Source: Mucilaginibacter xinganensis
Lineage (GTDB): Bacteria > Bacteroidota > Bacteroidia > Sphingobacteriales > Sphingobacteriaceae
NCBI GenBank assembly: GCA_026225055.1
Contig: JAMFSA010000159.1
Span: 1-64,000, forward strand
Direction: 5' to 3'
Length of the DNA: 64,000 nucleotides
Part shown: piece after piece, positions 48,784-58,606 of the stretch
Numbering within the stretch: the first letter of the stretch is position 1
How the letters are laid out: every line of letters starts with the position of its first letter
Translations under genes and position numbers: made by a program
The notes under the pieces: model-generated
What the model was told of the DNA's origin: nothing
Database searches by the model: none
What the model saw: only the letters and a program-made list of their open reading frames with translations

Positions 48784-49533
48784 TTATCTTCTGCGGCCAA
48801 ATCCACTACGGCTGTGCCCAAATCCTGATGACCTGCCCGAGCTGCTTCCAAAGCTGCTGCTATGGCTGCTACCAAAACCGCCACTGCGCACGCTGCCGGA
48901 TGATCGGGTGCCGAACGAGCGTTGTGATCTGGTTGGTGAACCCAGGCTGCTGCGGTTCCTGATACGCGATGACATAGCCGACGATGTAGTTGGCTTGAAA
49001 GTGCTGTAAGTGTGTACCCGTGTATAATAAGACGGGTAATAGCCATAATGGTACATCGGCATGTAATAAGCATGCGGGCGCATTAAATAGCTCAGCAGCA
49101 AAATGTCGGTTAACGAGAACGACGAATGGTAATAGTTATCATTCCCTACATAATTGGGGTTACCCTGTATGTTAAGGTCGGCGGTATTATTAGTTTGATC
49201 AGGGTCAACTTTAATACGTGCAACGGTTACCGAATCACTGTCGCTCACATCATCAACCACATTTAACCGGTTTGCAGCGGGTTCAATTACTTTAAGGTAA
49301 TCAATGTTGCCATCTTTGTCCAGATCGAGGTTATTGATGTGATTATTTGGGTCATTAATAGCTTTTTCAAGTGTTTGCGGGTCTGTGCTGGTTTTAACCA
49401 GTTGGGCCAGTTTGTTTACATCGAAACCCGAGTTGGTGTCGTTTTCAATGGTTACATTATTTTGCTGCGGCGGGTTTTGCGAACAGCCTGCAATAAGCAA
49501 TATTAAGCCAATGGCTGAAAGTATTTTTTTCAT
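48784..49533 (-). CDS. Lipoprotein with Ser/Gly/Arg-rich tail, upstream of pspA
   Basis: About 249 residues. The lipoprotein signal peptide MKKILSAIGLILLIAGC puts the lipid cysteine at residue 17. Residues about 20-130 are acidic and contain DLDKDGNIDYLKVIEPA, an EF-hand-like calcium loop, then a hydrophobic segment with several Tyr and Met (about 140-175). The last 70 residues are Ser/Gly/Arg-rich (SSSFGSSSGRSSGFGHSRSG). I choose ATG 49533, not the in-frame TTG at 49554, because the signal peptide begins there. Function unknown; the linkage to pspA suggests an envelope-stress role. Confidence 0.75.
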   Translation of the reverse strand: MKKILSAIGLILLIAGCSQNPPQQNNVTIENDTNSGFDVNKLAQLVKTSTDPQTLEKAINDPNNHINNLDLDKDGNIDYLKVIEPAANRLNVVDDVSDSDSVTVARIKVDPDQTNNTADLNIQGNPNYVGNDNYYHSSFSLTDILLLSYLMRPHAYYMPMYHYGYYPSYYTRVHTYSTFKPTTSSAMSSRIRNRSSLGSPTRSQRSFGTRSSGSVRSGGFGSSHSSSFGSSSGRSSGFGHSRSGFGRRR

Positions 49534-49847
49534 GATATTATTACGATTGAACAATTATAAGAATTGATAATTGATTGAAAAGGCGCGTGCCCATTTTGTA
49601 GATTATTTTATTATTTAGATGAGTATCGGTGCAGGATGTTACAATGGTCTGCCGAAAATAATTATTAAAACTTAATCTCTGGCGGATAATAAATTGTTTA
49701 ACAATTATTTAATGCTTTTTATTTTTTAATGTTTTTTGATAATAGGCACGCCTTATCAGTTTTAGATAGGCATACTTTTTGTGTTGATTATTAGTTGGAA
49801 ATGGTGCTGAATAACAATGTTTTAAGTTTCTCCCAAAAAGATTAATC
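49534..49847. other. AT-rich divergent intergenic region
   Basis: A gap of 314 bases without a credible gene, between the minus-strand lipoprotein gene and the plus-strand gene at 49848. It should hold the two divergent promoters. No exact promoter pair or repeat was found. Confidence 0.55.
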
Positions 49848-50225
49848 ATGCTTGAAAAATACTACGGAACTTATCTGTTATACATCTTTAAGCACCCTGG
49901 CACCTCTGTCGAGATCATTAAATTAAATACAAAAACTACCAATGCCACTGTAAATGTGGTTATAGATGAATTGCTGGCCGCAGGCTATATAATGATTGAT
50001 AGCGGCATTAATTTAACCACTAAGGGCTATTCTTATTTAGAAATAAACAACCTCATCAAGCGATCCGATAAAAGAAAAGCGCCACAAATTAAACGACCAC
50101 CTATATTTAAACGGATCTCACAAATTTCTTTGGCCGATTGGTCGAAAATTGTGGCGTTATTGCTGGCGCTGATCACGATTTGGTTTGAGGTGGTGAAGCC
50201 TTTAATTAGTAAATTTTTAAAATAA
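49848..50225 (+). CDS. Small hypothetical protein with winged-helix-like start and C-terminal membrane helix
   Basis: A 125-residue protein not recognised as a named family. Residues 1-62 look like a winged-helix domain (TSVEIIKLNTKTTNATVNVVIDELLAAGYIMID, in part, then LTTKGYSYLEIN). A basic linker (RSDKRKAPQIKRPPIFKR) follows, and a single membrane helix lies near the end (KIVALLLALITIWFEVV). It may be a membrane-tethered regulator. It has no partner gene on its strand; a long inverted repeat begins 34 bases after its stop codon. Confidence 0.65.
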   Translation: MLEKYYGTYLLYIFKHPGTSVEIIKLNTKTTNATVNVVIDELLAAGYIMIDSGINLTTKGYSYLEINNLIKRSDKRKAPQIKRPPIFKRISQISLADWSKIVALLLALITIWFEVVKPLISKFLK

Positions 50226-50259
50226 AAATCCAAAAATTGCTGCCACGGGTTTAGCAATT

Positions 50260-50387
50260 GCTGCCGCGGGTTTAGCGTAGCGTAACCCGTGGTTCGGCAT
50301 GGCTAAAGCTTGTAGCTTTAGTAACAACAAGCTAAGAAGCTTGTACAATGCGCGCCACGAGTTACGCTACGCTAAACTCGCGGCAGC
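50260..50387. repeat. Long nested inverted repeat
   Basis: The outer arms 50260-50292 and 50355-50387 are complementary at 31 of 33 positions. The 62 bases between them hold further small palindromes built on AAGCTT/AGCTTGT and CTAAAG. A partial extra copy of the left arm (GCTGCCACGGGTTTAGCAA) precedes it at about 50239-50257. It looks like a MITE- or REP-type element and ends 12 bases short of the dacB stop codon. Confidence 0.85.
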
Positions 50388-50398
50388 GAATGAATTTA

Positions 50399-51808
50399 CT
50401 ATTTCAACTCATCCAGCACCCGGAAAATCTTCTCCTTAATTGCTTTTGTAGATCCATTATAGTTATTCACCATAATAGAAAAACACAGCTGCCGGCCATT
50501 ATGGGTTTGGTAACCGGCGTAGTTAAGCACGTTGATAATGCTGCCGCTTTTCATGTGCATATCGTTGTAAACAGGTAAGCTCTCAAAAAAATCAGGGAAC
50601 CATGCTTCCTTGGTAGCTGATTGTAGTATGGTAGCCATAGTATGTGTAGTTACACGATCAGCAGGGGACAGGCCGCTGCCATCAAATACGTTAAGTGAGT
50701 TGGTATCAATACCACGCTGTTTCCAGAAATCCTGCAAAGTACTAACGCCATTTGCTGTGGATGGCAATTTGCCACCTTTCCAGGCGATGGTTTTTAGCAA
50801 TTGCTCAGCGTAAAGATTGATGCTTTTCTGGTTGGTCCAGTAAATGATCTTGCTGAGTTCTGGTGACGAAATCGTAGTCAAACTTTGTGTCGCTGCTGGT
50901 AATGCTTTCCCTTTAGCTGTTAGCGTCGATGATGATTCGGCTGATCCTGTAATTATAAAACCTAAACGTTTCAACGTATCAGCCAAACGGAATGCTGCGT
51001 CGTAAGCGGGATCGGGCAGGGCAACGGCAATGCTTTTCTTGGTTTGATCGCTGGCGTAAGTTCCCCTTACATAAACCATGTTGCTGTTAACAGGCAGGTA
51101 AGCATAGGTATCATCGCCTGTATGGGCTGAAGCGTTAGTGGCTTCGCTTTTAAAGTTGAGATAAGGCATGGCGGGTACTTCACTTGATAAAGTTACCGGT
51201 GTGCCAGGTTCGCCGGTATGCAGTTTGATGTCGTATTGGTTTTCGCGCCAGCAAAGGCCCGATGTGCCCGCACCATAGTAATTGCCTACATCTTCCCAGA
51301 TCCATCCATCAGGGATAGATTGTGTGCCGAAAACAGAATCATCACCAATAATACGCCCGTTTATCTTTTTGATGCCCGCCTTTTGTAAGGCATCAACCAT
51401 TATAGTAAGGATATGGTTCTCTTTACTGCTCTCATAACGCCAGCTACCAAGGGTTGGATCGCCTGCGCCTTTTATGATGATATCGCCGTTGAGTGTACCG
51501 TTAGCTATTGTACCATTGTAACCAAACTGTGTTTGGTATTTAAAATCCTTCCCCAAAACATTAAAGGCGGTAATGGTGGTAATGGTTTTCATGGTTGATG
51601 CCGTTGCCAGCCCCATATCCGGGTTTACGGCAAAAACCTGTTCGCCGGTTTTAGCATCAAGCACAGTTAGGGAAACAGAGGCATAGCGGCATTGACTATC
51701 CAATTGCAGTCGACTAAAAGCAGCGTTCAGTTTTTGCTGCAGCGATTGTGCAGGCGCATATCCTGCAATAAATAATAAGCTAATCGTCAGTAAGTGTCGT
51801 ATCCTCAT
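50399..51808 (-). CDS. dacB: D-alanyl-D-alanine carboxypeptidase/endopeptidase (PBP4 type)
   Basis: About 469 residues, serine peptidase family S13. The signal peptide is MRIRHLLTISLLFIAGYAPA. The SxxK motif is STMK at 71-74, the second motif region is SGLSPADRVT, and the third is KSGSI in place of KTG. A large insert between SxxK and the second motif (with DDSVFGTQSIPDGWIWEDVG) is typical of PBP4. It trims or cuts peptidoglycan cross-links in the periplasm. The start ATG 51808 or 51817 lies within the end of the permease gene, so the two are coupled. Upstream in-frame TTG at 51829 is less likely. Confidence 0.93.
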   Translation of the reverse strand: MRIRHLLTISLLFIAGYAPAQSLQQKLNAAFSRLQLDSQCRYASVSLTVLDAKTGEQVFAVNPDMGLATASTMKTITTITAFNVLGKDFKYQTQFGYNGTIANGTLNGDIIIKGAGDPTLGSWRYESSKENHILTIMVDALQKAGIKKINGRIIGDDSVFGTQSIPDGWIWEDVGNYYGAGTSGLCWRENQYDIKLHTGEPGTPVTLSSEVPAMPYLNFKSEATNASAHTGDDTYAYLPVNSNMVYVRGTYASDQTKKSIAVALPDPAYDAAFRLADTLKRLGFIITGSAESSSTLTAKGKALPAATQSLTTISSPELSKIIYWTNQKSINLYAEQLLKTIAWKGGKLPSTANGVSTLQDFWKQRGIDTNSLNVFDGSGLSPADRVTTHTMATILQSATKEAWFPDFFESLPVYNDMHMKSGSIINVLNYAGYQTHNGRQLCFSIMVNNYNGSTKAIKEKIFRVLDELK

Positions 51809-53243
51809 GCTTTGCATTACGTTGCGCAAAATAATAAATGGGAATCCCTATTAAAACTATACTCAATCCCCAAACAGTATAAGTGCTTTTGTATATGATC
51901 AATAACGTACAAAAGGCCAATCCCATTATAACATAAATAGCTGGCAGTACCGGGTAGCCAAATGCTTTGTAAGGGCGTTCATGATCCGGCCGTTTTTTGC
52001 GGAGGATATAGATGCCGATAATAGTCAATACATAAAATATAACTACTACAAAGGAGATCATATCCAGCAGATCGCCATATCGGCCGCTTAAACAAAGAAT
52101 AGATGCTACCACGCATTGTATCCACAAACCAAATTCAGGTACAGCAAATTTGTTAAGGGTACTTGTCTTTTTAAAGAATAAGCCATCCTTAGCCATGGTA
52201 TAATAAACCCTCGCGCCCGATAATATCAACCCGTTATTACAGCCAAAAGTAGAGATCATGATCAATAACGCGATAATGATTGTACCCGCGTTGCCCAGCA
52301 TGGCATGCGCGGCAGATACCGCCACACGGTCTTTAGGAGCAGTGGCAATATCATGCAAAGGCAAAACCGCGGTATATACTACGTTAGCCAATACATAAAT
52401 AATAGTTACAATCATGGTGCCCAGGAAAAGACTTAATGCTATGTTCCGTTTCGGGTTCCGCATTTCACCGGCTATAAAGGTCACATTGTTCCAGGCATCA
52501 CTGCTGAATATGGAGCCAACCATCGCGGCAGCAATAGCGCCTAAAGCGGCACCGGTGGTGTATTGGGCAAAGGTGCCGTCGGTATTTAGCTTTTGCAGGT
52601 GCCAGGCGTTGGTCCAGTTGGCATGCCATACATCGCCTTTAAGCATTATAAAGCCGAATATGATCAAGCCGAATAAACTGGCCAGTTTGGTTAAAGTAAA
52701 AGTATTCTGGATGATCTTACCGCTTTTAACGCCACGGGTATTGATAAAGGTTAAAAAGATGATCAGTATAATAGATACCAGCTGCGCCGCGCTGATAGTA
52801 AATATGTGCGCCGTGCCTGTATCGCCTCCCCACTGCATTTTGTAAAGGATATTATCCTCGCTAACTGACGGTATTAAATAAGCCGTGAATTTAGAGAATG
52901 CTACACCCACAGCCGCGATAGTGCCGGTTTGTATTACCGCAAAAAGGCTCCAGCCATATAAAAAGGCAATAAGCTTGTTGTATGATTCTTTTAGATAAAC
53001 ATATTGTCCGCCTGCTTTAGGGAACATGGCGCTAAGCTCGCCATAGCTCAGTGCAGCGGTAAGTGTCATAAACCCGGTGAGCAACCAAACTACTATAAGC
53101 CAGCCCGATGAGCCAACATTGCGTATAATATCAGCACTTACAATAAAGATCCCCGAACCAATCATGGAGCCTGCTACGATCATTGTACCGTCTAACAGGC
53201 CGAGCGAATGTTTTAGTTTGGGTTGACCGGGATTATCTTTCAT
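51780..53243 (-). CDS. APC-family amino acid permease
   Basis: A 487-residue integral membrane protein with about 12 helices. The first helix has GTMIVAGSMIGSGIFIVSADI (with the G-S-G-I-F substrate motif), and the amphipathic loop SYGELSAMFPKAGGQYVYLKESY is typical of the LAT/APA branch. The C-terminal part shows KRPDHERPYKAFGYPVLPAIYV. The sugar or amino acid carried is not clear, most likely an amino acid or dipeptide. It overlaps dacB downstream, which may hint at peptidoglycan-derived amino acid recycling. Confidence 0.9.
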   Translation of the reverse strand: MKDNPGQPKLKHSLGLLDGTMIVAGSMIGSGIFIVSADIIRNVGSSGWLIVVWLLTGFMTLTAALSYGELSAMFPKAGGQYVYLKESYNKLIAFLYGWSLFAVIQTGTIAAVGVAFSKFTAYLIPSVSEDNILYKMQWGGDTGTAHIFTISAAQLVSIILIIFLTFINTRGVKSGKIIQNTFTLTKLASLFGLIIFGFIMLKGDVWHANWTNAWHLQKLNTDGTFAQYTTGAALGAIAAAMVGSIFSSDAWNNVTFIAGEMRNPKRNIALSLFLGTMIVTIIYVLANVVYTAVLPLHDIATAPKDRVAVSAAHAMLGNAGTIIIALLIMISTFGCNNGLILSGARVYYTMAKDGLFFKKTSTLNKFAVPEFGLWIQCVVASILCLSGRYGDLLDMISFVVVIFYVLTIIGIYILRKKRPDHERPYKAFGYPVLPAIYVIMGLAFCTLLIIYKSTYTVWGLSIVLIGIPIYYFAQRNAKHEDTTLTDD

Positions 53244-53289
53244 GAAGGGTGAGGGTTAAAAACCCTAAACTATTCAAAAAAGTTTATAA

Positions 53290-53319
53290 TTGACACCCTA
53301 TTGTAAATAAATTAATTTG
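53290..53319 (+). promoter_or_regulatory. hppA: Candidate hppA promoter
   Basis: TTG (53290-53292), 19 bases, then TTAATTTG (53312-53319), one mismatch to TAnnTTTG. The predicted leader to the ATG is about 65 bases. Confidence 0.35.
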
Positions 53320-53390
53320 CTAATTTGCACAACCAATTAATCGAGCTGCTGCTGGAGAACTACTAACCAATTATAAACTAAATATTTACT

Positions 53391-55631
53391 ATGGACTTCT
53401 TTTACACTAATTTAATCTACTTGATCCCTGTTTTTGGGCTTATAGGGATCGCCGTGATGGCCGTTAAAGCGGCATGGGTTGTTAAGCAGGATGCAGGCGA
53501 TGGGGATATGGCCCAGCTGGCAGGTTACATTGCCGATGGGGCAATGGCTTTTTTACGCGCAGAATGGAAAGTGCTAAGCTACTTTGTGGTTATAGCAGGC
53601 TTGCTGCTTGCTTACTCGGGTACAACTGTAGATACATCGAGCCCGGTTATTGCTATTTCATTTGTTGTGGGAGCATTCCTTTCTGCATTCGCAGGTTATT
53701 TGGGGATGCGTATTGCTACCAAGGCAAATGTGCGTACTACACAGGCTGCCCGTACCAGTTTAGCGCAGGCATTAAAAGTATCGTTTACAGGCGGTACAGT
53801 TATGGGTTTAGGTGTTGCCGGTTTGGCAATTATTGGTTTAGGTTCATTATTTATTGTATTCTATACTATATATGTTAAAAACGTTGCCGGTGCAAGTGTA
53901 AATGGCGAGGCCATGGCAAAAGCGCTTGATGTTTTAGCCGGGTTCTCGTTAGGGGCTGAATCGATCGCATTGTTTGCACGTGTTGGCGGTGGTATTTATA
54001 CAAAAGCTGCCGATGTGGGTGCCGATTTGGTTGGTAAGGTTGAAGCAGGTATTCCTGAAGATGACGTACGTAACCCCGCAACTATTGCCGATAACGTTGG
54101 CGACAACGTTGGAGATGTGGCAGGTATGGGCGCCGATCTATTCGGATCGTACGTGGCTACCATGCTTGCAACCATGGTGTTGGGCCGTGAGATCGTATCA
54201 CCTGATAGCTTTGGTGGTATTGCCCCCGTTCTGTTACCAATGGTGATTGCCGGTTTAGGTTTGATATTTTCTATAGTAGGTGCATCGTTTGTTAAAATAA
54301 ACAAGGAAACTGATAGTGTGCAAAGTGCATTAAATATTGGTAACTGGGCCTCCATTATTTTAACGGCCATAGCCACTTTCTTTTTAGTGAACTGGATGCT
54401 GCCTGCATATGTTTTTCACATGAAGAGAGATGAATTGGGTGGTGGAATGCTAAAGGGGGGTTCAATTGAGTTTACCAGGGGCGATGTTTTTGGCGCGATA
54501 GTAGTTGGCCTGGTTGTAGGTACATTAATGTCTATGATCACTGAATATTATACCGCCATGGGTAAACGACCTGTGTTGGGTATCATTAAACAGTCATCAA
54601 CCGGGCATGCTACCAATATTATTGCCGGTTTGGCAGTAGGTATGGAATCAACCGTGTTGCCTATATTGGTATTAGCCGCGGGTATTTACGGCTCTTATCA
54701 TTTTGCAGGTTTATATGGTGTGGCTATTGCAGCCGCAGGTATGATGGCTACTACTGCCATGCAGTTATCTATCGATGCCTTTGGTCCGATAGCCGATAAC
54801 GCCGGTGGTATTGCCGAAATGAGCCGTCTGCCCGAAGAAGTAAGGCACCGTACCGATAACCTGGATGCTGTAGGTAATACTACTGCCGCTACAGGTAAAG
54901 GATTTGCCATTGCATCGGCAGCATTAACTTCACTGGCTTTATTCGCGGCATTTGTGGGTGTTGCGGGTATTGAACATATTGATATTTACAAGGCTGATGT
55001 ATTGGCCGGCTTATTTGTAGGTGGTATGATCCCATTCATATTCTCGGCGTTAGCTATCTCGGCAGTGGGCCGTGCGGCTATGGCGATGGTAGAAGAAGTT
55101 CGCCGCCAGTTTCGCGAGATACCGGGTATAATGGAATACAAAGCCAAACCTGAATATGAAAAATGCGTGGCTATATCAACCAAGGCATCCATTCGCGAGA
55201 TGGTTGCTCCGGGTTTAATCGCTTTGATCACCCCAATAATTGTAGGCTTTATATTTGGCCCGGAAGTATTGGGTGGTTTACTGGCAGGTGTTACCGTATC
55301 AGGTGTGTTGATGGGGATCTTCCAGAGCAATGCAGGTGGCGCATGGGACAACGCTAAAAAATCATTTGAAAAAGGCGTGGAGATAAACGGCGAGATGTAT
55401 TACAAAAAATCAGAGCCGCATAAGGCTTCTGTAACAGGTGATACCGTAGGTGATCCGTTCAAAGATACCTCGGGCCCATCAATGAATATTTTGATCAAAC
55501 TAATGTCAATTGTATCCCTTGTAATTGCACCGCATTTGCAGAAGGATCTCAGTCATAATCCAAGATTGCAAAGAGAGATTCATACGCAATCGATGGTTGC
55601 GCCGGTTGCTAAGCCGGTGAGTAAGATTTAA
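53391..55631 (+). CDS. hppA: Membrane-bound ion-pumping pyrophosphatase
   Basis: A 746-residue protein with about 16 membrane helices. It couples PPi hydrolysis to H+ or Na+ pumping. Catalytic motifs: [20 protein letters not shown] and [19 protein letters not shown], and near the C-terminus the matching D-x-x-x-D motif. At the selectivity site the motif is [10 protein letters not shown] with Ala at residues 499-500; by the known rule Ala here marks the K+-dependent subfamily, while K+-independent enzymes carry Lys. It is therefore probably a K+-dependent, possibly Na+-pumping enzyme. A perfect hairpin terminator follows at 55757. Confidence 0.95.
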   Translation: MDFFYTNLIYLIPVFGLIGIAVMAVKAAWVVKQDAGDGDMAQLAGYIADGAMAFLRAEWKVLSYFVVIAGLLLAYSGTTVDTSSPVIAISFVVGAFLSAFAGYLGMRIATKANVRTTQAARTSLAQALKVSFTGGTVMGLGVAGLAIIGLGSLFIVFYTIYVKNVAGASVNGEAMAKALDVLAGFSLGAESIALFARVGGGIYTKAADVGADLVGKVEAGIPEDDVRNPATIADNVGDNVGDVAGMGADLFGSYVATMLATMVLGREIVSPDSFGGIAPVLLPMVIAGLGLIFSIVGASFVKINKETDSVQSALNIGNWASIILTAIATFFLVNWMLPAYVFHMKRDELGGGMLKGGSIEFTRGDVFGAIVVGLVVGTLMSMITEYYTAMGKRPVLGIIKQSSTGHATNIIAGLAVGMESTVLPILVLAAGIYGSYHFAGLYGVAIAAAGMMATTAMQLSIDAFGPIADNAGGIAEMSRLPEEVRHRTDNLDAVGNTTAATGKGFAIASAALTSLALFAAFVGVAGIEHIDIYKADVLAGLFVGGMIPFIFSALAISAVGRAAMAMVEEVRRQFREIPGIMEYKAKPEYEKCVAISTKASIREMVAPGLIALITPIIVGFIFGPEVLGGLLAGVTVSGVLMGIFQSNAGGAWDNAKKSFEKGVEINGEMYYKKSEPHKASVTGDTVGDPFKDTSGPSMNILIKLMSIVSLVIAPHLQKDLSHNPRLQREIHTQSMVAPVAKPVSKI

Positions 55632-55648
55632 GGATTGAATGTAAAGTT

Positions 55649-55750
55649 CCCCTATTGAGAGGGGTTAGGGGTGTGTTATTGAAGAGCACAATGTAGAACC
55701 CACCCCTGCCATTACACAAACCATATGCGCCCCTCCAGGGAGGGGAACTA
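55649..55750. repeat. Interspersed repeat, copy 2, between hppA and the ABC exporter
   Basis: Bounded by AGTTCCCCT at its start and AGGGGAACT at its end, with CCTGCCATTAC, CCATATGCGCCCCTC inside. The right part matches the segment at 27783-27842 in order and spacing, so the two are copies of one family. Confidence 0.7.
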
Positions 55751-55756
55751 TTTAAC

Positions 55757-55790
55757 AAAAGAGGGATGCCAAACGGCATCCCTCTTTTGT
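55757..55790. terminator. hppA: Terminator after hppA
   Basis: A perfect 14-bp stem (AAAAGAGGGATGCC, 55757-55770, with 55775-55788) and a four-base loop, with T-runs on either side making it bidirectional. Confidence 0.92.
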
Positions 55791-55878
55791 TATCTGTCAT
55801 GCTGTTCTCACAAAACCTGCTGCCTGCTGTTCCTTAGCGGTATTTTTGTAATTTTACTAATAACATAATCTTCGCCAA

Positions 55879-55987
55879 GCGTCATTGCGAGGTACGAAGC
55901 AATCTCTACATGGGCAGGTCAGCCAACAAGTCAACCTTTCAGTTGCTCTGTATAATTTAGAGATTGCTTCGTACCTCGCAATGACGC
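55879..55987. repeat. Perfect 30-bp inverted repeat ending at the ABC exporter start
   Basis: The left arm 55879-55908 (GCGTCATTGCGAGGTACGAA and on) is the exact complement of 55958-55987, 30 of 30 bases, with 49 bases between. The right arm ends one base before the GTG at 55989. Confidence 0.92.
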
Positions 55988-55988
55988 G

Positions 55989-57872
55989 GTGGTTAAAAAG
56001 AAGAGATCAACAGTAAAAGAAAGTAATATTATATTGAATACCACACGCCCTCCAAAAAATAAACGCCCCGAACCTGTAACCCTTAAGGAACGCCTTGATG
56101 CGCTCCGTAGCTTGCCTGCATTTTTTAAATTAGTTTGGCAAACTAGTCCGTGGATGACCGTGGTTAACTCCCTGTTGCGCATAGCACGGTCGGCTACACC
56201 GCTGGGCTTGCTGTATGTGGGTAAGCTAATCATCGACCAGGTGATCAGGATCAGCCATAACCATGCACTCGGTACACAATATTTATGGCAACTGGTAGCT
56301 GCCGAATTTGCCTTAGCGCTAATATCCGATGGTTTAACCCGCGCCATTACTTTAATGGATAGCTTGCTGGGCGACCTTTTCAGTAACCACACTTCGGTAA
56401 AGATAATGGCCCACGCAGCCACACTTGACCTTGACCAGTTTGAGGATGCCGACTTTTATGATAAACTGGAACGTGCCCGCCAGCAAACCGTAGGGCGCAC
56501 TATATTACTGTCACAGGTAATGAGCCAGGTGCAGGATCTGATCACTATGGCCTTTTTAGCTGTAGGTTTAATGGCCTTTAATCCATGGCTCATCGTACTA
56601 TTGCTCATCGCAATCATTCCCGCCTTTTTGGGCGAATCGCATTTTAACGATAAGAGTTATGCCCTTACCCGCGGACAAACACCCGAACGCCGTGAACTGG
56701 ATTACATCCGCTATTTAGGTGCGAGTGATGAAACGGCCAAAGAGGTAAAGATCTTTGACCTGTCGGGATTTATTATAGAGCGTTTTAAGCTGCTCTCCAA
56801 TAAGTTTTATTGGGATAACCGCCTATTATCTATTAAGCGGTCATTATGGGGTACGTTCTTTGCCATGCTGGGTAGTATAGGTTATTACGCGGCTTACGTA
56901 TTCATTATAATTAAAGCTGTAGAAGGCTCGGTAAGTATTGGTGAACTCGCTTTCCTTGCGGGATCATTCAGGCAGTTACGAAGCTTATTAGAGGGTATAT
57001 TGACCCGCTTTACGGCAGTATCACAAGGTGCGATATATCTGCGCGATTTCTTTGAATTTTTTGAGATCCAGCCCAAGATAAAATTGTCGGATAACGCGTT
57101 GCCATTTCCTAAAACCATACAACAAGGGTTTACATTTGAGGATGTAGGTTTCCGTTACATAAACTCTGAACGCTGGGCTAACAGGCATTTATCGTTTACC
57201 CTGCATCCCGGAGAAAAGCTGGCTTTGGTAGGGGAGAACGGTGCAGGTAAAACCACGCTGGTAAAACTGCTTGCCCGTTTGTATGATCCAACTGAAGGCC
57301 GCATATTATTGGATGGCATCGACCTGAAAGAATACGACCTTGCCGATCTTCGCCTTAATGTAGGCATCATCTTCCAGGATTATTTGCGTTACCAGATGAG
57401 CTTCGCGCAGAACATCGCCGTAGGTAATATCAACCAAAAAGAGAACAGGCCATTGATCGTTAATTCAGCCAAACAAAGTCTGGCGGATGTATTGGCAGAA
57501 AAATTACCGGGACAATACGACCAGCAATTGGGCAAACGCTTTGCCGATGGTGTTGAACTGTCGGGCGGCGAATGGCAAAAAGTGGCTTTAGCACGTGCTT
57601 ATATGCGCGATGCGCAATTGCTGATATTGGATGAACCAACATCGGCCCTTGATGCCCGTGCCGAGTATAATGTTTTTGAGCGATTTGCCGAATTGACCAA
57701 AGGGAAATCTGCTGTATTGATATCGCACCGTTTCAGCACCGTACGCATGGCGGACAGGATATTGGTATTGGAAAAAGGTGAGTTAATAGAAATCGGCAGT
57801 CATGAAGAATTACTGATAAAAGGCGGCCGCTATGCCGAATTATTTGATTTGCAGGCAATGGGTTACCGGTAA
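55989..57872 (+). CDS. ABC exporter (fused permease and ATPase)
   Basis: A 627-residue half-transporter. The N-terminal 330 residues hold about six membrane helices (from about 52, 85, 175, 195, 280 and 300). The ATPase follows: Walker A GENGAGKTTLVKLL, signature LSGGEWQKVALARA, Walker B LLILDEPTSALD and the switch His in LISHRFSTVR. Substrate unknown. The start is GTG at 55989; no in-frame ATG lies between the upstream stop codon and it, and the first ATG downstream would remove the N-terminal charged tail. Because the 30-bp palindrome abuts the start, the original start may have been changed by its insertion. Confidence 0.9.
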   Translation: MVKKKRSTVKESNIILNTTRPPKNKRPEPVTLKERLDALRSLPAFFKLVWQTSPWMTVVNSLLRIARSATPLGLLYVGKLIIDQVIRISHNHALGTQYLWQLVAAEFALALISDGLTRAITLMDSLLGDLFSNHTSVKIMAHAATLDLDQFEDADFYDKLERARQQTVGRTILLSQVMSQVQDLITMAFLAVGLMAFNPWLIVLLLIAIIPAFLGESHFNDKSYALTRGQTPERRELDYIRYLGASDETAKEVKIFDLSGFIIERFKLLSNKFYWDNRLLSIKRSLWGTFFAMLGSIGYYAAYVFIIIKAVEGSVSIGELAFLAGSFRQLRSLLEGILTRFTAVSQGAIYLRDFFEFFEIQPKIKLSDNALPFPKTIQQGFTFEDVGFRYINSERWANRHLSFTLHPGEKLALVGENGAGKTTLVKLLARLYDPTEGRILLDGIDLKEYDLADLRLNVGIIFQDYLRYQMSFAQNIAVGNINQKENRPLIVNSAKQSLADVLAEKLPGQYDQQLGKRFADGVELSGGEWQKVALARAYMRDAQLLILDEPTSALDARAEYNVFERFAELTKGKSAVLISHRFSTVRMADRILVLEKGELIEIGSHEELLIKGGRYAELFDLQAMGYR

Positions 57873-57931
57873 TACTTTTTGTTGATTAAAGACGTTACTT
57901 GTAGCATAACCTTACAATCAAACTGATCACT

Positions 57932-58606
57932 ATGAGGAAAAACCTGCTTTTTATCACAATAGCGATTTTTTCATTGGCCGCCTGCAAAAGAGATGATCTT
58001 GGAAAATCATCTTTCAGCACCTCAAAAACCAATTACTACCTTACCGAAACAGTCAGCCTTATTAATACATCAACCAGCGCCAAAAGCTATTACTGGGATT
58101 TTGGCGATGGAACATCTTCTACAGATGAATCGCCGCAGCATACTTATGCTAAAGCGGGAGTTTATACCATAAGGCTTAATATAAATGGGACATCAATTGT
58201 TAACCACGCTGTTACTGTTCATAATGGTACAGCAAGCTACCAGGTCCTTAATTTAACCGATTATGATATCTCCCTGGTTTCGTACGGAATAGACAGGACA
58301 AATAATTTATTGAATTTTACAAATGCAGCTGCAGGCAGTCTGGGTACAACCGATACGGTTTATACTGCCAATAACCAGGTGTACGTTGGCGGCACATTGC
58401 CTAACGACAGCACTTTTGTAGTGGTACCGGCATACACCATTAAACCATTAACCAACAATGTACTGGTAATTGATAACAATACCCAGATCTATGTTAATGC
58501 TATTGCGGGTAAAAACGATGCTGACCAGTTTTTACAATTAAAAACAAATTCAATAAAACGCAAATTGGCACCGCAAACAGATCCGGCTAAACAAACTGCT
58601 CAATAA
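57932..58606 (+). CDS. PKD-domain lipoprotein
   Basis: A 224-residue protein. A lipoprotein signal peptide ends LAAC with C18. One PKD domain covers about residues 30-100, with the hallmark [20 protein letters not shown]. The rest has no recognised domain and ends in a Lys/Gln/Pro-rich tail. PKD domains are beta-sandwich modules found in surface-exposed and glycan-binding proteins. Its end overlaps the trxA gene on the opposite strand by 20 bases. Function not inferred. Confidence 0.82.
   Translation: MRKNLLFITIAIFSLAACKRDDLGKSSFSTSKTNYYLTETVSLINTSTSAKSYYWDFGDGTSSTDESPQHTYAKAGVYTIRLNINGTSIVNHAVTVHNGTASYQVLNLTDYDISLVSYGIDRTNNLLNFTNAAAGSLGTTDTVYTANNQVYVGGTLPNDSTFVVVPAYTIKPLTNNVLVIDNNTQIYVNAIAGKNDADQFLQLKTNSIKRKLAPQTDPAKQTAQ

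Noticed and set aside
50348..50578. Plus-strand open frame over the long inverted repeat and the end of dacB
   Set aside because: Composed of repeat sequence and antisense of dacB; no protein features.
55879..55987. 30-bp inverted repeat as a terminator of the upstream gene
   Set aside because: No T-run follows it, the loop is 49 bases long and a proper terminator already lies at 55757-55790.
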